Source: Devosia sp.
Lineage (GTDB): Bacteria; Pseudomonadota; Alphaproteobacteria; Rhizobiales; Devosiaceae
Direction: 5' to 3'
Length of the DNA stretch: 64,000 bases
Assembly: GCF_028290625.1 (NCBI RefSeq)
Contig: NZ_JAQGJM010000001.1
Location: 1 to 64,000, forward strand
Each line of letters begins with the position of its first letter. Position 1 is the stretch's first letter. The translations under genes were made by a program, and so were the position numbers. The notes under the pieces are model-generated. The model did no database searches and had not been told where the DNA came from. It worked only from the letters and a program-made list of their open reading frames with translations. Positions 35,970 through 45,355 of this stretch are shown here, one piece after another.

Positions 35970-37127
35970 ATGATTCCATATGGCCGCCAGTCGATCAGCG
36001 AAGAGGACATCGAAGCGGTTGTCGCCGTCCTGAAGTCGGATTTCCTGACGCAGGGCCCGATGGTGCCCCGGTTCGAGCAAGCGGTCGCCGGCATGGTCGG
36101 TGCGCAGCATGGCGTTGCGGTCAACAGCGCCACTTCGGCTTTGCATATTGCCTGCCTGGCGCTCGGCGTCGGGCCGGGGGACTTGGTCTGGACCACGCCC
36201 AACACCTTCGTGGCCAGCGCCAATTGCGCCCGCTATTGCGGAGCCAGCGTGGATTTTGTGGATATCGACGCCCATAGCTGGAACATGTCGATCCCGGCGC
36301 TGCAGGCCAAGTTGGTGCAGGCCGAGGCCAAAGGCAATTTACCCAAGGTTTTGATCCCGGTACATTTTTCCGGTCAACCTTGCGATATGGCCGCGATCGG
36401 AGCGCTGGCAAGGCAATATGGCTTCAAGGTCATAGAGGACGCTTCGCATGCCATCGGCGCGACCTACCGCGACACCAAGATTGGTGATTGCCGCCATAGC
36501 GATGTGGTGGTTTTCAGCTTTCACCCAGTCAAGATCATCACCACCGGCGAAGGCGGGATGGCGATGACCAATGACGGGGAACTGGCTTGGCGCATGGCCG
36601 CCTTGCGCAGCCACGGCATCACCCGCGAGCCGTCCCGGTTGCAGGCGGAGAACCCCGCCCCATGGTACTATGAGCAGCAAATGCTCGGCTATAATTACCG
36701 GATGATTGACATCGAAGCGGCGCTCGGCCTGAGCCAGTTGGAGCGTCTCGACGCCTTCGTCGCGCGTCGCAACGATTTGGCCCAGCGCTATGATCGACTC
36801 CTTGCCAATTTCGCCCTGATACTGCCCACCGTTGATCAGGAATGCCGATCCAGCTTTCATCTTTATGTGGTGCGCCTGCCTCGATGCGATCCTGCGCGCC
36901 ACCGGCAAGTATTCGAAGCGTTGAGGGCTGGCGGTATCGGGGTAAATCTGCATTACATGCCGGTGCATCTGCAGCCCGATTTCCGTCCACTCGGCTTTGC
37001 ACCCGGCATGTTCTCGGAGGCCGAGGCCTATGGTGAGAGCGCCATAACGCTGCCGCTCTATCCGGCAATGACCGAAGACGATCAGGACCGCGTGGTGGAC
37101 GCGCTCGACCATGCCCTTCGGCTCTAG
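35970..37127 (+). CDS. pseC: UDP-4-amino-4,6-dideoxy-N-acetyl-beta-L-altrosamine transaminase PseC
   Basis: PLP-dependent DegT/DnrJ/EryC1 aminotransferase acting on the PseB product. The 385-residue protein has NSATSALHIACLALGVGPGD (N-terminal), EDASHAIGATY, the PLP lysine in SFHPVKIITTGEGG and NYRMIDIEAALGLSQL. ATG is three bases after the pseB stop and the gene overlaps the next by 17. Confidence 0.93.
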   Translation: MIPYGRQSISEEDIEAVVAVLKSDFLTQGPMVPRFEQAVAGMVGAQHGVAVNSATSALHIACLALGVGPGDLVWTTPNTFVASANCARYCGASVDFVDIDAHSWNMSIPALQAKLVQAEAKGNLPKVLIPVHFSGQPCDMAAIGALARQYGFKVIEDASHAIGATYRDTKIGDCRHSDVVVFSFHPVKIITTGEGGMAMTNDGELAWRMAALRSHGITREPSRLQAENPAPWYYEQQMLGYNYRMIDIEAALGLSQLERLDAFVARRNDLAQRYDRLLANFALILPTVDQECRSSFHLYVVRLPRCDPARHRQVFEALRAGGIGVNLHYMPVHLQPDFRPLGFAPGMFSEAEAYGESAITLPLYPAMTEDDQDRVVDALDHALRL

Positions 37128-38001
37128 CACCGTATCACGGCTGGCGCTGGGAACGGTCCAGTTCGGGCTGCCCTATGGCATAGCCAATCGAACCGGGCAG
37201 GTGACCTCGGCAGCAGCATCGCAGATATTGGCGTCGGGCAATGTCGCCGGCATTGATACGCTCGACACCGCCATTGGCTATGGCGAGAGCGAAAGCGTGC
37301 TCGGAGGCATTGGCGTCGCGGATTGGCGCATTATCTCGAAATTGCCGCCGATACCAACTGACTGTGCCGATATACAGCAATGGCTGGACGCCGCAGTGGC
37401 CGGTTCGCTGAGCCGGCTTGGCGTGCCACGCCTGACCGGCCTGCTTCTGCATGCACCGGCCGACCTGCTTGGTCCACATGGATCTGCTCTCGTGCGGGGG
37501 CTGGGCCGGGTCAAGGCGGCGGGGCAATCGGAAAAGCTCGGAGTGTCCATTTATGACCCCACCGAGCTGGACGGGATCCTCACGGTGTTTCAACCCGACA
37601 TCGTCCAGTGCCCCTACAATGTGTTCGATCGGCGCCTGCTGACGAGCGGCTGGCTTACCCGGCTGCATGGGGCGGGTACCGAAATCCACGTTCGCTCGAT
37701 TTTCCTGCAGGGATTGTTGCTGATGGATGACGCCGCGGCTCTGCCGAAATTCGCTCCATGGCGGGCCTTGCTTCAACGCTGGCAAGACTGGCTGGCCGAA
37801 GAACAAGTATCCGCCGTCGCGGCGGCATTGAACTTTGCCGCGCAACGACCTGAAATCAGCCGCCTCGTCGTCGGCGTCGATGGACCGGCGCAGTTGAACC
37901 AGATCATCGAAGCTGCGAAGCTTGCGGTGCCCGCCGTGCCGGAAGACCTGCAAAGCCACGATCTGAAATTGCTCAATCCATCCAATTGGAGTGCCCTGTG
38001 A
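37111..38001 (+). CDS. Aldo/keto reductase family protein
   Basis: A 296-residue TIM-barrel oxidoreductase: LALGTVQFGLPYGIAN, the DTAIGYGESE catalytic Asp/Tyr stretch, LLLHAP and LGVSIYDPTEL. Homologues of this type recur in nonulosonate and flagellin-glycosylation clusters, but their reaction is not settled. It overlaps pseC by 17 bases and the following fusion gene by four (GTGA), so it belongs to the pathway operon. Confidence 0.85.
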   Translation: MPFGSSTVSRLALGTVQFGLPYGIANRTGQVTSAAASQILASGNVAGIDTLDTAIGYGESESVLGGIGVADWRIISKLPPIPTDCADIQQWLDAAVAGSLSRLGVPRLTGLLLHAPADLLGPHGSALVRGLGRVKAAGQSEKLGVSIYDPTELDGILTVFQPDIVQCPYNVFDRRLLTSGWLTRLHGAGTEIHVRSIFLQGLLLMDDAAALPKFAPWRALLQRWQDWLAEEQVSAVAAALNFAAQRPEISRLVVGVDGPAQLNQIIEAAKLAVPAVPEDLQSHDLKLLNPSNWSAL

Positions 38002-40025
38002 AAACCATAGCCATCGTTCAGGCCCGCATGGCATCGTCGCGTTTGCCTGGTAAGGTGTTGCGCGACCTGGGCGGCAGGCCGATGATCGATTTTCTGCTCG
38101 CCCGGCTTGCAGCAGCCCGCCAGCTTGATGCCATCGTGCTGGCGACCTCGACCGATCCCCGTGATGATGAGCTGGCCGCGCATGTCGCGGGCCTGGGCCA
38201 TCATGTGGCGCGTGGCAGTCAGGATGATGTATTGGACCGCTATTATCAGGCCGCACGGAACCAGCAGGCAGATATCGTCGTGCGCGTAACTGGCGACTGC
38301 CCCCTGATGGATTCTGCTGTGGTAGACCGGGCTGTTGCCGCCTTCAAGGCCGGCGATGTTGACTATGCCAGCAACGTGGCGCCGCCTACCTTTCCGGACG
38401 GAATCGACATCGAGGTATTCAGCTTTGGGGCGCTGGAACGCGCTTGGAACGAGACACGCGACACCCATGACCGAGAGCATGTGACGCCATATATCCGTGG
38501 GTCCGGTAAATTTCGAACGCTGAATGTCGCTCATGACAGCGACGAGTCGGCGCAGCGCTGGACCGTGGACGAGTTCGAGGATCTAGAGGTTGTTCGTGCC
38601 GTTGTCGCTCACTTTGCCCCGCGCACGGATTTCGGTTGGGAAGACGTGCTGGCCCTGTCGCGCCAGCAACCCGAATTATTCGCGGCTAATCGGCATTTGA
38701 TCCGCAACGAGGGATCGGCGATGGGTAGCGGGCAGAAGCTGTGGAAGCGGGCCAAGCGCGCCATCCCGGGTGGCAATATGTTGTTGTCCAAGCGCGCCGA
38801 GATGTTTTTGCCCGACCAGTGGCCCGCTTATTTTTCGAAGACCAAGGGGTGCCGGGTCTGGGATATGGACGGCCGCGAACTGATCGACATGTCGATCATG
38901 GGTGTGGGCACCAATACTCTGGGCTACGGTCATCCAGAGGTGGATGCCGCGGTCATGGACGTGATTGCCAAAGGCAATATGTCAACGCTCAATGCACCCG
39001 AGGAAGTCTATCTCGCGGAGCGCCTGATTGAGTTGCACCCGTGGGCCGACATGGTGCGCTTTGCGCGGTCGGGCGGCGAAGCCAACGCAATCGCCATTAG
39101 AATCGCCCGGGCCGCCAGCGGACGAGACAAGGTGGCGATCTGCGGCTATCACGGCTGGCACGACTGGTATCTAGCAGCCAATCTGGGCGATGACGAAACG
39201 CTCGCGGGCCACTTGTTGCCGGGCCTGGCCCCCAATGGCGTGCCACAGCACTTGCGTGGTTCGGTGCTGCCTTTCAACTACAACAGATTTGACGAACTGC
39301 TGGCCCTGGTTGACGCGCACGATATTGGCGTCATCAAAATGGAAGTGTCGCGCAACCGCGGGCCGGAAAACGGCTTTCTCGATAAAATCCGCAAGCTTGC
39401 GACCGAACGCAACATTGTCCTGATCTTTGACGAGTGCACTTCCGGTTTTCGCCAGACCTTTGGCGGGCTGCACAAGCTTTATGGTGTTGAACCGGACATG
39501 GCGATCTTCGGTAAGACGCTCGGCAATGGCTACGCGATCACTGCCACCATCGGGCGTCGCGAAGTCATGCAGGCGGCGCAGTCGACGTTCATATCAAGCA
39601 CGTTCTGGACCGAACGCATTGGCTCAGCCGCGGGCCTGGCGACGCTTGAAGTGATGGCTCGAACACGCTCGTGGGAGACGATTACTGCAATTGGCTCTGA
39701 CATTCGTGGCCGTTGGCAGAGCCTGGCCGACAAGCACGGCCTGAAGATCAATCACTGGGGGTTGCCAGCGCTGTGCGGCTTCACCTTCGTGTCCGATCGC
39801 GCCAACGAGTATAAGACTCTGATTACCCAGGAGATGCTGGCCAAGGGCTATCTCGCGGGCGACGCGGTCTATGCCTGTATCGACCATACGCCTGACGTGA
39901 TCGAAGGCTTTTTCGATGCGCTCGATCCGATATTTGCAACCATTGCCAGTTGCGAGGATGGTCGCGACGTGACGACGCTGCTGCATGGGCCGGTGGCCCA
40001 TGAGCGGTTCAAACGGCTGAATTGA
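37998..40025 (+). CDS. Fusion: SpsF/CMP-sugar cytidylyltransferase domain + class III aminotransferase
   Basis: The 675-residue protein joins two enzymes. Residues about 1-235 are a CTP_transf_3 domain (IAIVQARMASSRLPGKVL, then VVRVTGDCPLMD), the group that holds PseF, NeuA and SpsF. Residues about 245-660 are a class III PLP aminotransferase like glutamate-1-semialdehyde aminomutase (RFARSGGEANAIAIRIARAA, FDECTSGFRQTFGG, PLP lysine Lys506 in FGKTLGNG). No stand-alone pseF is in the cluster, so the first domain may activate the acid with CTP. The second may aminate or isomerise a sugar intermediate. Start GTG 37998 overlaps the previous stop (GTGA). Confidence 0.88.
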   Translation: MKTIAIVQARMASSRLPGKVLRDLGGRPMIDFLLARLAAARQLDAIVLATSTDPRDDELAAHVAGLGHHVARGSQDDVLDRYYQAARNQQADIVVRVTGDCPLMDSAVVDRAVAAFKAGDVDYASNVAPPTFPDGIDIEVFSFGALERAWNETRDTHDREHVTPYIRGSGKFRTLNVAHDSDESAQRWTVDEFEDLEVVRAVVAHFAPRTDFGWEDVLALSRQQPELFAANRHLIRNEGSAMGSGQKLWKRAKRAIPGGNMLLSKRAEMFLPDQWPAYFSKTKGCRVWDMDGRELIDMSIMGVGTNTLGYGHPEVDAAVMDVIAKGNMSTLNAPEEVYLAERLIELHPWADMVRFARSGGEANAIAIRIARAASGRDKVAICGYHGWHDWYLAANLGDDETLAGHLLPGLAPNGVPQHLRGSVLPFNYNRFDELLALVDAHDIGVIKMEVSRNRGPENGFLDKIRKLATERNIVLIFDECTSGFRQTFGGLHKLYGVEPDMAIFGKTLGNGYAITATIGRREVMQAAQSTFISSTFWTERIGSAAGLATLEVMARTRSWETITAIGSDIRGRWQSLADKHGLKINHWGLPALCGFTFVSDRANEYKTLITQEMLAKGYLAGDAVYACIDHTPDVIEGFFDALDPIFATIASCEDGRDVTTLLHGPVAHERFKRLN

Positions 40026-40035
40026 GGGTAGAGCG

Positions 40036-40719
40036 ATGACCTATCGATCGGCCCTAGTGGTCGCCGCCCATCCCGATGACGAAGTGCTGGGCTGTGGCGG
40101 GCTGATGGCCAAGCTGGCAGATGCAGGCACGACAGTGCAGGTGGCCTTCCTGGCTGACGGCGTCGGCGCCCGCGAGGTGGGGCAGCCCGATCGCGATCAG
40201 TTGGTCGAGCGTCGCGCTGCCGCCAATGCGGCGTGCCGGATTCTGGGCGCCCAGGCGCCGAGCTTCGGCGACTTCCCGGACAATCGGATGGACAGCGTGG
40301 CCCTGCTCGACATCGTCAAGGCCGTCGAAGCGCTGATTGATCAGCACCGGCCTGATCTTTTGCTGACCCATCATGCCGGGGACGTCAATATCGACCACCG
40401 CCGGCTGCATGAAGCGGTGCAGTCGGCCTGCCGACCGCAGACCGGGCACCCGGTCAGGACCCTCCTGTTTTTTGAGGTTGCTTCCAGCACGGAATGGCAT
40501 ACGCCCGGTTCGTCGCCGGTTTTTGCGCCAAACTGGTTCGAGGATATCTCGCGGCAACTGGACCGCAAGCTCGAAGCGCTGGCGGCCTATGAGCGCGAAT
40601 TGCGGGCCTGGCCACATCCACGTTCGCTCAAGGGTGTCACCAGCTTGGCCCATTGGCGAGGCGCGACAGTGGGTTCGGAGGCAGCCGAGGCGTTTATTCT
40701 CGGGCGGCGCCTGGCGTGA
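40036..40719 (+). CDS. PIG-L family deacetylase
   Basis: Zinc-dependent N-deacetylase of the LmbE/PIG-L family, 227 residues, with the metal motif AHPDDEVLGCGG (11-22) and THHAGDVNIDHR. In nonulosonate clusters such enzymes probably remove an acetyl from an amino-sugar intermediate so another acyl group can be added. GAGGG precedes the ATG; the stop overlaps pseG by four bases. Confidence 0.88.
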   Translation: MTYRSALVVAAHPDDEVLGCGGLMAKLADAGTTVQVAFLADGVGAREVGQPDRDQLVERRAAANAACRILGAQAPSFGDFPDNRMDSVALLDIVKAVEALIDQHRPDLLLTHHAGDVNIDHRRLHEAVQSACRPQTGHPVRTLLFFEVASSTEWHTPGSSPVFAPNWFEDISRQLDRKLEALAAYERELRAWPHPRSLKGVTSLAHWRGATVGSEAAEAFILGRRLA

Positions 40720-41792
40720 GGGTCGCAATTCGGGTCGACGGATCCTCGGCCATGGGCAGCGGGCATTTGATGCGCTGCCTGACCCTGGCCAATGGGATGC
40801 GCCAAGGGGGTGATCTGGTAACCTTCATCAGTCGCGCGCACGATGGCAACATGATCGATTTCCTGCGCGAGCAGGGGCACGTGGTCATCGCCCTGCCCGG
40901 GCCGCCCCCCGGGAGACTGGAGGGTTACGCGGCCTGGCTGGGCGTTTCGCCTTCACAGGACGCCGACGAGACCATCGCGGCATTGTCCGGTCCGGTCGAT
41001 GTCCTGGTCGTGGACCACTACGGGATCGACGCGATTTGGGAGCAAGCGCTCAGCGCCCACGCCAAGGCAGTCATGGTGATCGACGATTTGGCCGAACGCC
41101 GGCATGATTGTGACTTGCTGCTAGACCAGAACTTGGTGGCCGATCTTGAGAATCGCTACCATGGTCTGTTGCCGCCGCGGGCGCATACCCTGCTGGGACC
41201 GGCCTATGGGCTGGTGCGGCCTGAATTTGCCGGCCTCAGATCGGCAAGCTTGGCTCGACGGCAGTCATTCGGCTTGGCCAGCCTTCTGATTTTCATGGGC
41301 GGTGGCGATCCGGACGACGATACAAGCAAGGCGCTCGAGGGGGCTTTGCTGTCCGGCATCCGCTGGGAACAAATCGACGTGGTGGTGGGTCTGAGTTATG
41401 CCGGTCGCGACGCATTGGCGCAACGCATCGCGGGGAACCCTGAAGTTGCCCTGCATGTTCAAACCCCGCACATGGCGCGCCTGATGGCTGATGCTGATCT
41501 GGCCATCACCACCGGCGGCAGCATCAGCTGGGAAAAATGCGTCCTGGGACTGCCTAGCCTGGTTGCGGTGCAGGCCGACAATCAGACCGCGATTGCAGCC
41601 GCGTTGGGCGAAGCGGGCGCGCAGATCAACCTGGGGCGGTCCAGCGCGCTGATGCCCGGCGATTATGCCACGGGGCTTCGAAGCCTATGGCCCGGCAAGC
41701 TGCGCGCCACGTCACAGGCAGCGTCAGCAATCTGCCACGGCGACGGCGTGAAACGCGTCCTTGCGGCAATTTACGAAATCCTTCAGTCATAG
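40716..41792 (+). CDS. pseG: UDP-2,4-diacetamido-trideoxy-altropyranose hydrolase PseG
   Basis: Removes UDP from the 2,4-diacetamido sugar before condensation with PEP. The 358-residue GT-B-fold protein has RVDGSSAMGSGHLMRCLTLA with the catalytic His near residue 17, VIDDLAERRHDCDLLLDQN, and the C-terminal TTGGSISWEKCVLGLPSL. The GTG start 40716 overlaps the PIG-L stop; upstream codons belong to that gene. No fused acetyltransferase (PseH) domain. Confidence 0.92.
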   Translation: MRVAIRVDGSSAMGSGHLMRCLTLANGMRQGGDLVTFISRAHDGNMIDFLREQGHVVIALPGPPPGRLEGYAAWLGVSPSQDADETIAALSGPVDVLVVDHYGIDAIWEQALSAHAKAVMVIDDLAERRHDCDLLLDQNLVADLENRYHGLLPPRAHTLLGPAYGLVRPEFAGLRSASLARRQSFGLASLLIFMGGGDPDDDTSKALEGALLSGIRWEQIDVVVGLSYAGRDALAQRIAGNPEVALHVQTPHMARLMADADLAITTGGSISWEKCVLGLPSLVAVQADNQTAIAAALGEAGAQINLGRSSALMPGDYATGLRSLWPGKLRATSQAASAICHGDGVKRVLAAIYEILQS

Positions 41793-41826
41793 CCGCACCG
41801 TCGCGGGCCAAGGCAACAGAAGTATC

Positions 41827-42507
41827 ATGAACACGCAGAATATTGATCCGGTGTGGGAGGAAAAGTATGCGGCAGGTCACGCCGAGCGCTATCCTTGGGA
41901 CGTGATCGTCAGCTTCATCTATCGCAATGCGCCCCGCGACCGCCCACGCAGCCAGGTTCGCGTACTCGAAGTCGGTTGCGGGACCGGAAGCAATTTGTGG
42001 TTTGCTGCCCGGGAAGGATTTTCGGTTGCCGGCATCGATGGTGCGGCCAGTGCCATCGAATATGCCCGCCAACGCTTTGCCGCGGAGGGGCTGGGCGGCG
42101 ATCTGCAAGTGGCAGACTTCACTGCGCTACCATTTGATGATGCCAGTTTCGACCTGGTCATCGATCGCGCTGCGTTGACCTGCGTCGGGCGATCGGTGCT
42201 GGAGGCCTCAGTCGCTGAAATCGCGCGGGTGCTGCGGCCAGGCGGGAAGTTCTTCTTCAATCCCTACAGCGACCGGCACTCCAGCAGCGCAGCCGGAACC
42301 GCGGGTGCGGATGGAACGCGCATTGATATCGATGGCGGGACGCTGCAGGGCGTGGGGCAAATTTATTTCTGTTCCAAACGCGATGTGGAGCAGGTGCTCA
42401 GCGGCACCTGGGCTATTCGCTCCCTCGAACATAAGGAGTTGATCCAGATGGTCGAACCCGGTTACTCCGTGCATGCCGAGTGGTGGGTAATCGTCGAGAA
42501 GGTCTAA
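41827..42507 (+). CDS. Class I SAM-dependent methyltransferase
   Basis: 226 residues with motif I LEVGCGTGSNLWFAAREG, the FDLVIDRAAL motif and a C-terminal SVHAEWWVIVEK. It is the first of three related methyltransferases (also 44684 and 46432) in the cluster. A sugar O- or N-methyltransferase role is the likely one; substrate unknown. Start ATG 41827 begins MNTQNIDPVWEEKYAAGH; the ORF extends to 41761 into pseG. Confidence 0.85.
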   Translation: MNTQNIDPVWEEKYAAGHAERYPWDVIVSFIYRNAPRDRPRSQVRVLEVGCGTGSNLWFAAREGFSVAGIDGAASAIEYARQRFAAEGLGGDLQVADFTALPFDDASFDLVIDRAALTCVGRSVLEASVAEIARVLRPGGKFFFNPYSDRHSSSAAGTAGADGTRIDIDGGTLQGVGQIYFCSKRDVEQVLSGTWAIRSLEHKELIQMVEPGYSVHAEWWVIVEKV

Positions 42508-42508
42508 G

Positions 42509-43558
42509 ATGAATTTTCGTATCGGTGAGCGCCTGATCGGGCCGGACCAGCCGCCCTTCGTTGTGCTGGAGGCGGGCATCAACCACAATGGCGAGCTCGA
42601 CAAGGCGCGTGAAATGATCCGTGTCGCCAAGGCGGCCGGCGCGGACGCTATCAAGTTCCAGACCTTCAAGGCAGATGAGTTCGTTGGGGATCCCAACCAG
42701 ATGTTCACCTACCGCTCGCAGGGCAAGGAGGTGGCCGAGTCCATGCTGGAAATGTTCCGGCGCTACGAATTCAGTCGTGACGAATGGTTCGCGGTGAAGG
42801 CCACGTGCGATGCCGAGGGCATGCTGTTCCTGTCGACCCCGCAGAACGTATCTGATCTGGAGCTGTTGCTGGAAATTGGCGTGCCGATGGTCAAGGTCGG
42901 CTCGGACGACTTTACCAATCTGCCATTGCTGCGCCGCTATGCGATGGCCAAGCTGCCGATGATGATCTCCTGCGGCATGGCCGATATGGGCGAAGTCTAT
43001 GACGCGCTGGAAGCAACCGGGGCGCTGCATGGCAACCCGGTCCTGTTGATGCTATGCACTTCGCAATATCCAACGCCCCCCAAGGACGTGAACCTGACGA
43101 AGCTGACTACGCTGGCCGGTGCTTTTCCGGGATTGCCGCTGGGTTTTTCCGATCATAGCCAAGGCTATTGGGCGGCGAGTGTGGCGGTGGGGCTGGGCGC
43201 CGTGGCCTTCGAGAAACACTTTACTCTTGATCGCGACTTGCCGGGTCCCGACCACTGGTTTTCTGAGGATCCCCGAAGCGCTGCCGCATGGGTCGACGCC
43301 ATCCGAACCGCCAAGACCATGCTGGGATCGCCGTTCCTCGCGCCGACTGCTGAAGAGCGCGCGATGCGGGTTTTGGCGCGCCGCAGCGTGACAGCCCTGC
43401 GCGATATCGCGGAGGGCGAGCCGCTGTCGGCCGACAATGTGGGATTGCGGCGGCCAGGGAACGGTCTGGCGCCGAAATTCATCGACCTGGCTTTGGGCCA
43501 CAAGTCGCGTCATGCGCTCAAGAAGGGTGAGCAATTGACGCTGGGGAGCATAGATTGA
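42509..43558 (+). CDS. pseI: Pseudaminic acid synthase PseI
   Basis: Condenses phosphoenolpyruvate with the 6-deoxy-HexNAc to give pseudaminic acid. The 349-residue protein has an NeuB TIM barrel (LEAGINHNGELDKAREMI, DAIKFQTFKADEF, SDHSQGY) and a C-terminal SAF antifreeze-like domain (about 290-349, SVTALRDIAEGEPLSADNV). It starts one base after the methyltransferase stop. PseI is judged from context; NeuB and LegI are related. Confidence 0.92.
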   Translation: MNFRIGERLIGPDQPPFVVLEAGINHNGELDKAREMIRVAKAAGADAIKFQTFKADEFVGDPNQMFTYRSQGKEVAESMLEMFRRYEFSRDEWFAVKATCDAEGMLFLSTPQNVSDLELLLEIGVPMVKVGSDDFTNLPLLRRYAMAKLPMMISCGMADMGEVYDALEATGALHGNPVLLMLCTSQYPTPPKDVNLTKLTTLAGAFPGLPLGFSDHSQGYWAASVAVGLGAVAFEKHFTLDRDLPGPDHWFSEDPRSAAAWVDAIRTAKTMLGSPFLAPTAEERAMRVLARRSVTALRDIAEGEPLSADNVGLRRPGNGLAPKFIDLALGHKSRHALKKGEQLTLGSID

Positions 43559-44010
43559 TGGAGCAAGATGAGTTTGCCGGCCAGTTCACGGAGCTGACCA
43601 GCTTCAGGGCCAACAGGTTTCACCCGTTGGTGTGGATCACCGGTGAGCCGGAATTTGGCGAAGACGTATTTATCGGCGCGATGTCGGAGGTCAATGCCAA
43701 GGGCGCCAAGGTCACGATTGGCGCCAATTGCGATATCGCTTCGTTCGTCGCCATCAATTGTGCCGATTCGCATCGCCGTTGCATTGGGCTGAGCGAGGAG
43801 ATCGAGCGCCGCGACATCACACTGGAAGAGAATGTGTTTGTTGGCTCCCATAGCGTAATTAAAGGTGGTGCCCATATCGGTCATCACTCGGTCATCGGGG
43901 CAGGCACGATCGTGGATGCGGGCTATGTGCCCCCCTATTCGCTAGTCGTGGGCAATCCGATGAAAGTCAAGCCGGGCTACTACCTGGCCCAGGCAGGAAC
44001 CTCGTCTTGA
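43558..44010 (+). CDS. Hexapeptide-repeat (left-handed beta-helix) acyltransferase
   Basis: The 150-residue protein consists of hexapeptide repeats (FGEDVFIGAMSEVNAKG, VTIGANCDIASFVAI, then VFVGSHSVIKGGAHIGHHSV) and ends with the VVGNPMKVK loop typical of sugar O- or N-acetyltransferases. No PseH-type GNAT gene is adjacent, so it is one of two candidates for the 4-N-acetylation step. Start ATG 43558 shares one base with the pseI stop (TGATG). Confidence 0.85.
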   Translation: MEQDEFAGQFTELTSFRANRFHPLVWITGEPEFGEDVFIGAMSEVNAKGAKVTIGANCDIASFVAINCADSHRRCIGLSEEIERRDITLEENVFVGSHSVIKGGAHIGHHSVIGAGTIVDAGYVPPYSLVVGNPMKVKPGYYLAQAGTSS

Positions 44011-44687
44011 TCGTAGCCATCCACCAGCCGGCCTATCTGCCGTGGCTTGGTTATCTGGCACGCATCGCCGAGGCGGATGTGTTTGTCTTTCTTGACACTG
44101 TGCAGTTCGAAAAAAACAGCTTTACCAACCGCAATCGGATCAAATCGGCCAACGGTCCGGTTTGGCTGACCGTCCCGGTGCGGCAGAAGGGGCATATCGG
44201 CAAGCCGCTGAGCGCCCTGGAAATCGACGACGCCACCGACTGGCGGACCAAGCATCTGCGCTCCATTGAGCAGAATTACCGCAAGGCACCGCGATTCTCC
44301 CGGTGCGAGCCAGATCTCGCGACATTGCTGCAACCGGGCGAAGCCCTGCTTACCGAACTCTGCTACCGGCAGCTCAAATTCTGGGCTGGCGTTCTCGATA
44401 TCGGCACCAGGATCGTGCGGGCCTCCGAATTGCCTGTTGGCGGGCTGAAGTCCGATCTGGTGCTCAATATCTGCCGACATCTTCGAGCCGATCGCTATCT
44501 GTCGGGCCCGCTGGGACGTGACTATCTGGCGGAAGACACTTTCGCCGCCGCCGGTATCGAAATAGACTATCACTCCTATATCCACCCGGTTTATTCTCAA
44601 CTCTATGGGCCTTTTGTTCCTGCGATGTCGGTAGTCGACTACTGGATGAATACAGCCGACACCAAACTGTTCAGAGGTCACCAATGA
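44007..44687 (+). CDS. WbqC-like family protein
   Basis: A 226-residue WbqC family member: MIVAIHQPAYLPWLGYLARI, FLDTVQFEKNSFTNRNRIK and the C-terminal LSVVDYWMNT-like ending. WbqC proteins recur in O-antigen and nonulosonate clusters; their reaction is unknown. Start is TTG 44007 in a TTGA overlap with the acyltransferase; the stop overlaps the next methyltransferase (ATGA). Confidence 0.85.
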   Translation: MIVAIHQPAYLPWLGYLARIAEADVFVFLDTVQFEKNSFTNRNRIKSANGPVWLTVPVRQKGHIGKPLSALEIDDATDWRTKHLRSIEQNYRKAPRFSRCEPDLATLLQPGEALLTELCYRQLKFWAGVLDIGTRIVRASELPVGGLKSDLVLNICRHLRADRYLSGPLGRDYLAEDTFAAAGIEIDYHSYIHPVYSQLYGPFVPAMSVVDYWMNTADTKLFRGHQ

Positions 44688-45355
44688 GTTTTTCGGCCGA
44701 ATGGGATGAACTGTATCGCGCCGGTACCCATCTGAGCGTCTGGCCGTGGAGCGATCTGGTCTCCTATGTTTACCGCTATGCGCGGGCCGGCCGAGGCTAC
44801 GATCGTGTGCTGGAACTGGGCTGCGGGGCGGGGGCCAATATCCCGTTGTTCCTCAAGCTCGGTGCCGATTATAGCGCCTTGGAGGGCAGCCCGACGATCG
44901 TTCAAAGCGTGCTGGAAACCTATCCCATGCTGCAGGGCAAAATCATTGCCACCGATTTCACGCGCGATATCCCCTTCACCGGGCCATTCGATCTGGTGTT
45001 CGACAGAGCTTCGCTGATCCACAACCCGACCACGGCAATTGCGAATGCGCTGAATCTGGTGTTTGACCGGTTGCGCCCGGGCGGGAAGTTCATCGGTGTC
45101 GACTGGTTCTCCGACCAGCATTCCTCGGTCCGTCTTGGGCGCGAAGTCGATGCGCATACACGGGCCGATTTACCACCAGGAGGTGCATTTGCCGGTACCG
45201 GCAACGTACATTTCTGCGACAAAGCTCATTTGATCGGCCTGCTTGAAGGCGCGGGCTTCCGCGTCGAACGATTGGAACACAAGCGTTACGACCCAGCTAT
45301 TCCGGAGGGAGAGGAAACGATCGCTGTATGGAATTTCGTGGCGGCTAAACCATAG
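44684..45355 (+). CDS. Class I SAM-dependent methyltransferase
   Basis: 223 residues with LELGCGAGANIPLFLKLGA and FDLVFDRASLI, related to the 41827 and 46432 products. The C-terminal half is distinct (GNVHFCDKAHLIGLLEGAGF). ATGA overlap with WbqC-like and one-base overlap with the next gene. Sugar methylation is inferred from location. Confidence 0.85.
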   Translation: MSFSAEWDELYRAGTHLSVWPWSDLVSYVYRYARAGRGYDRVLELGCGAGANIPLFLKLGADYSALEGSPTIVQSVLETYPMLQGKIIATDFTRDIPFTGPFDLVFDRASLIHNPTTAIANALNLVFDRLRPGGKFIGVDWFSDQHSSVRLGREVDAHTRADLPPGGAFAGTGNVHFCDKAHLIGLLEGAGFRVERLEHKRYDPAIPEGEETIAVWNFVAAKP

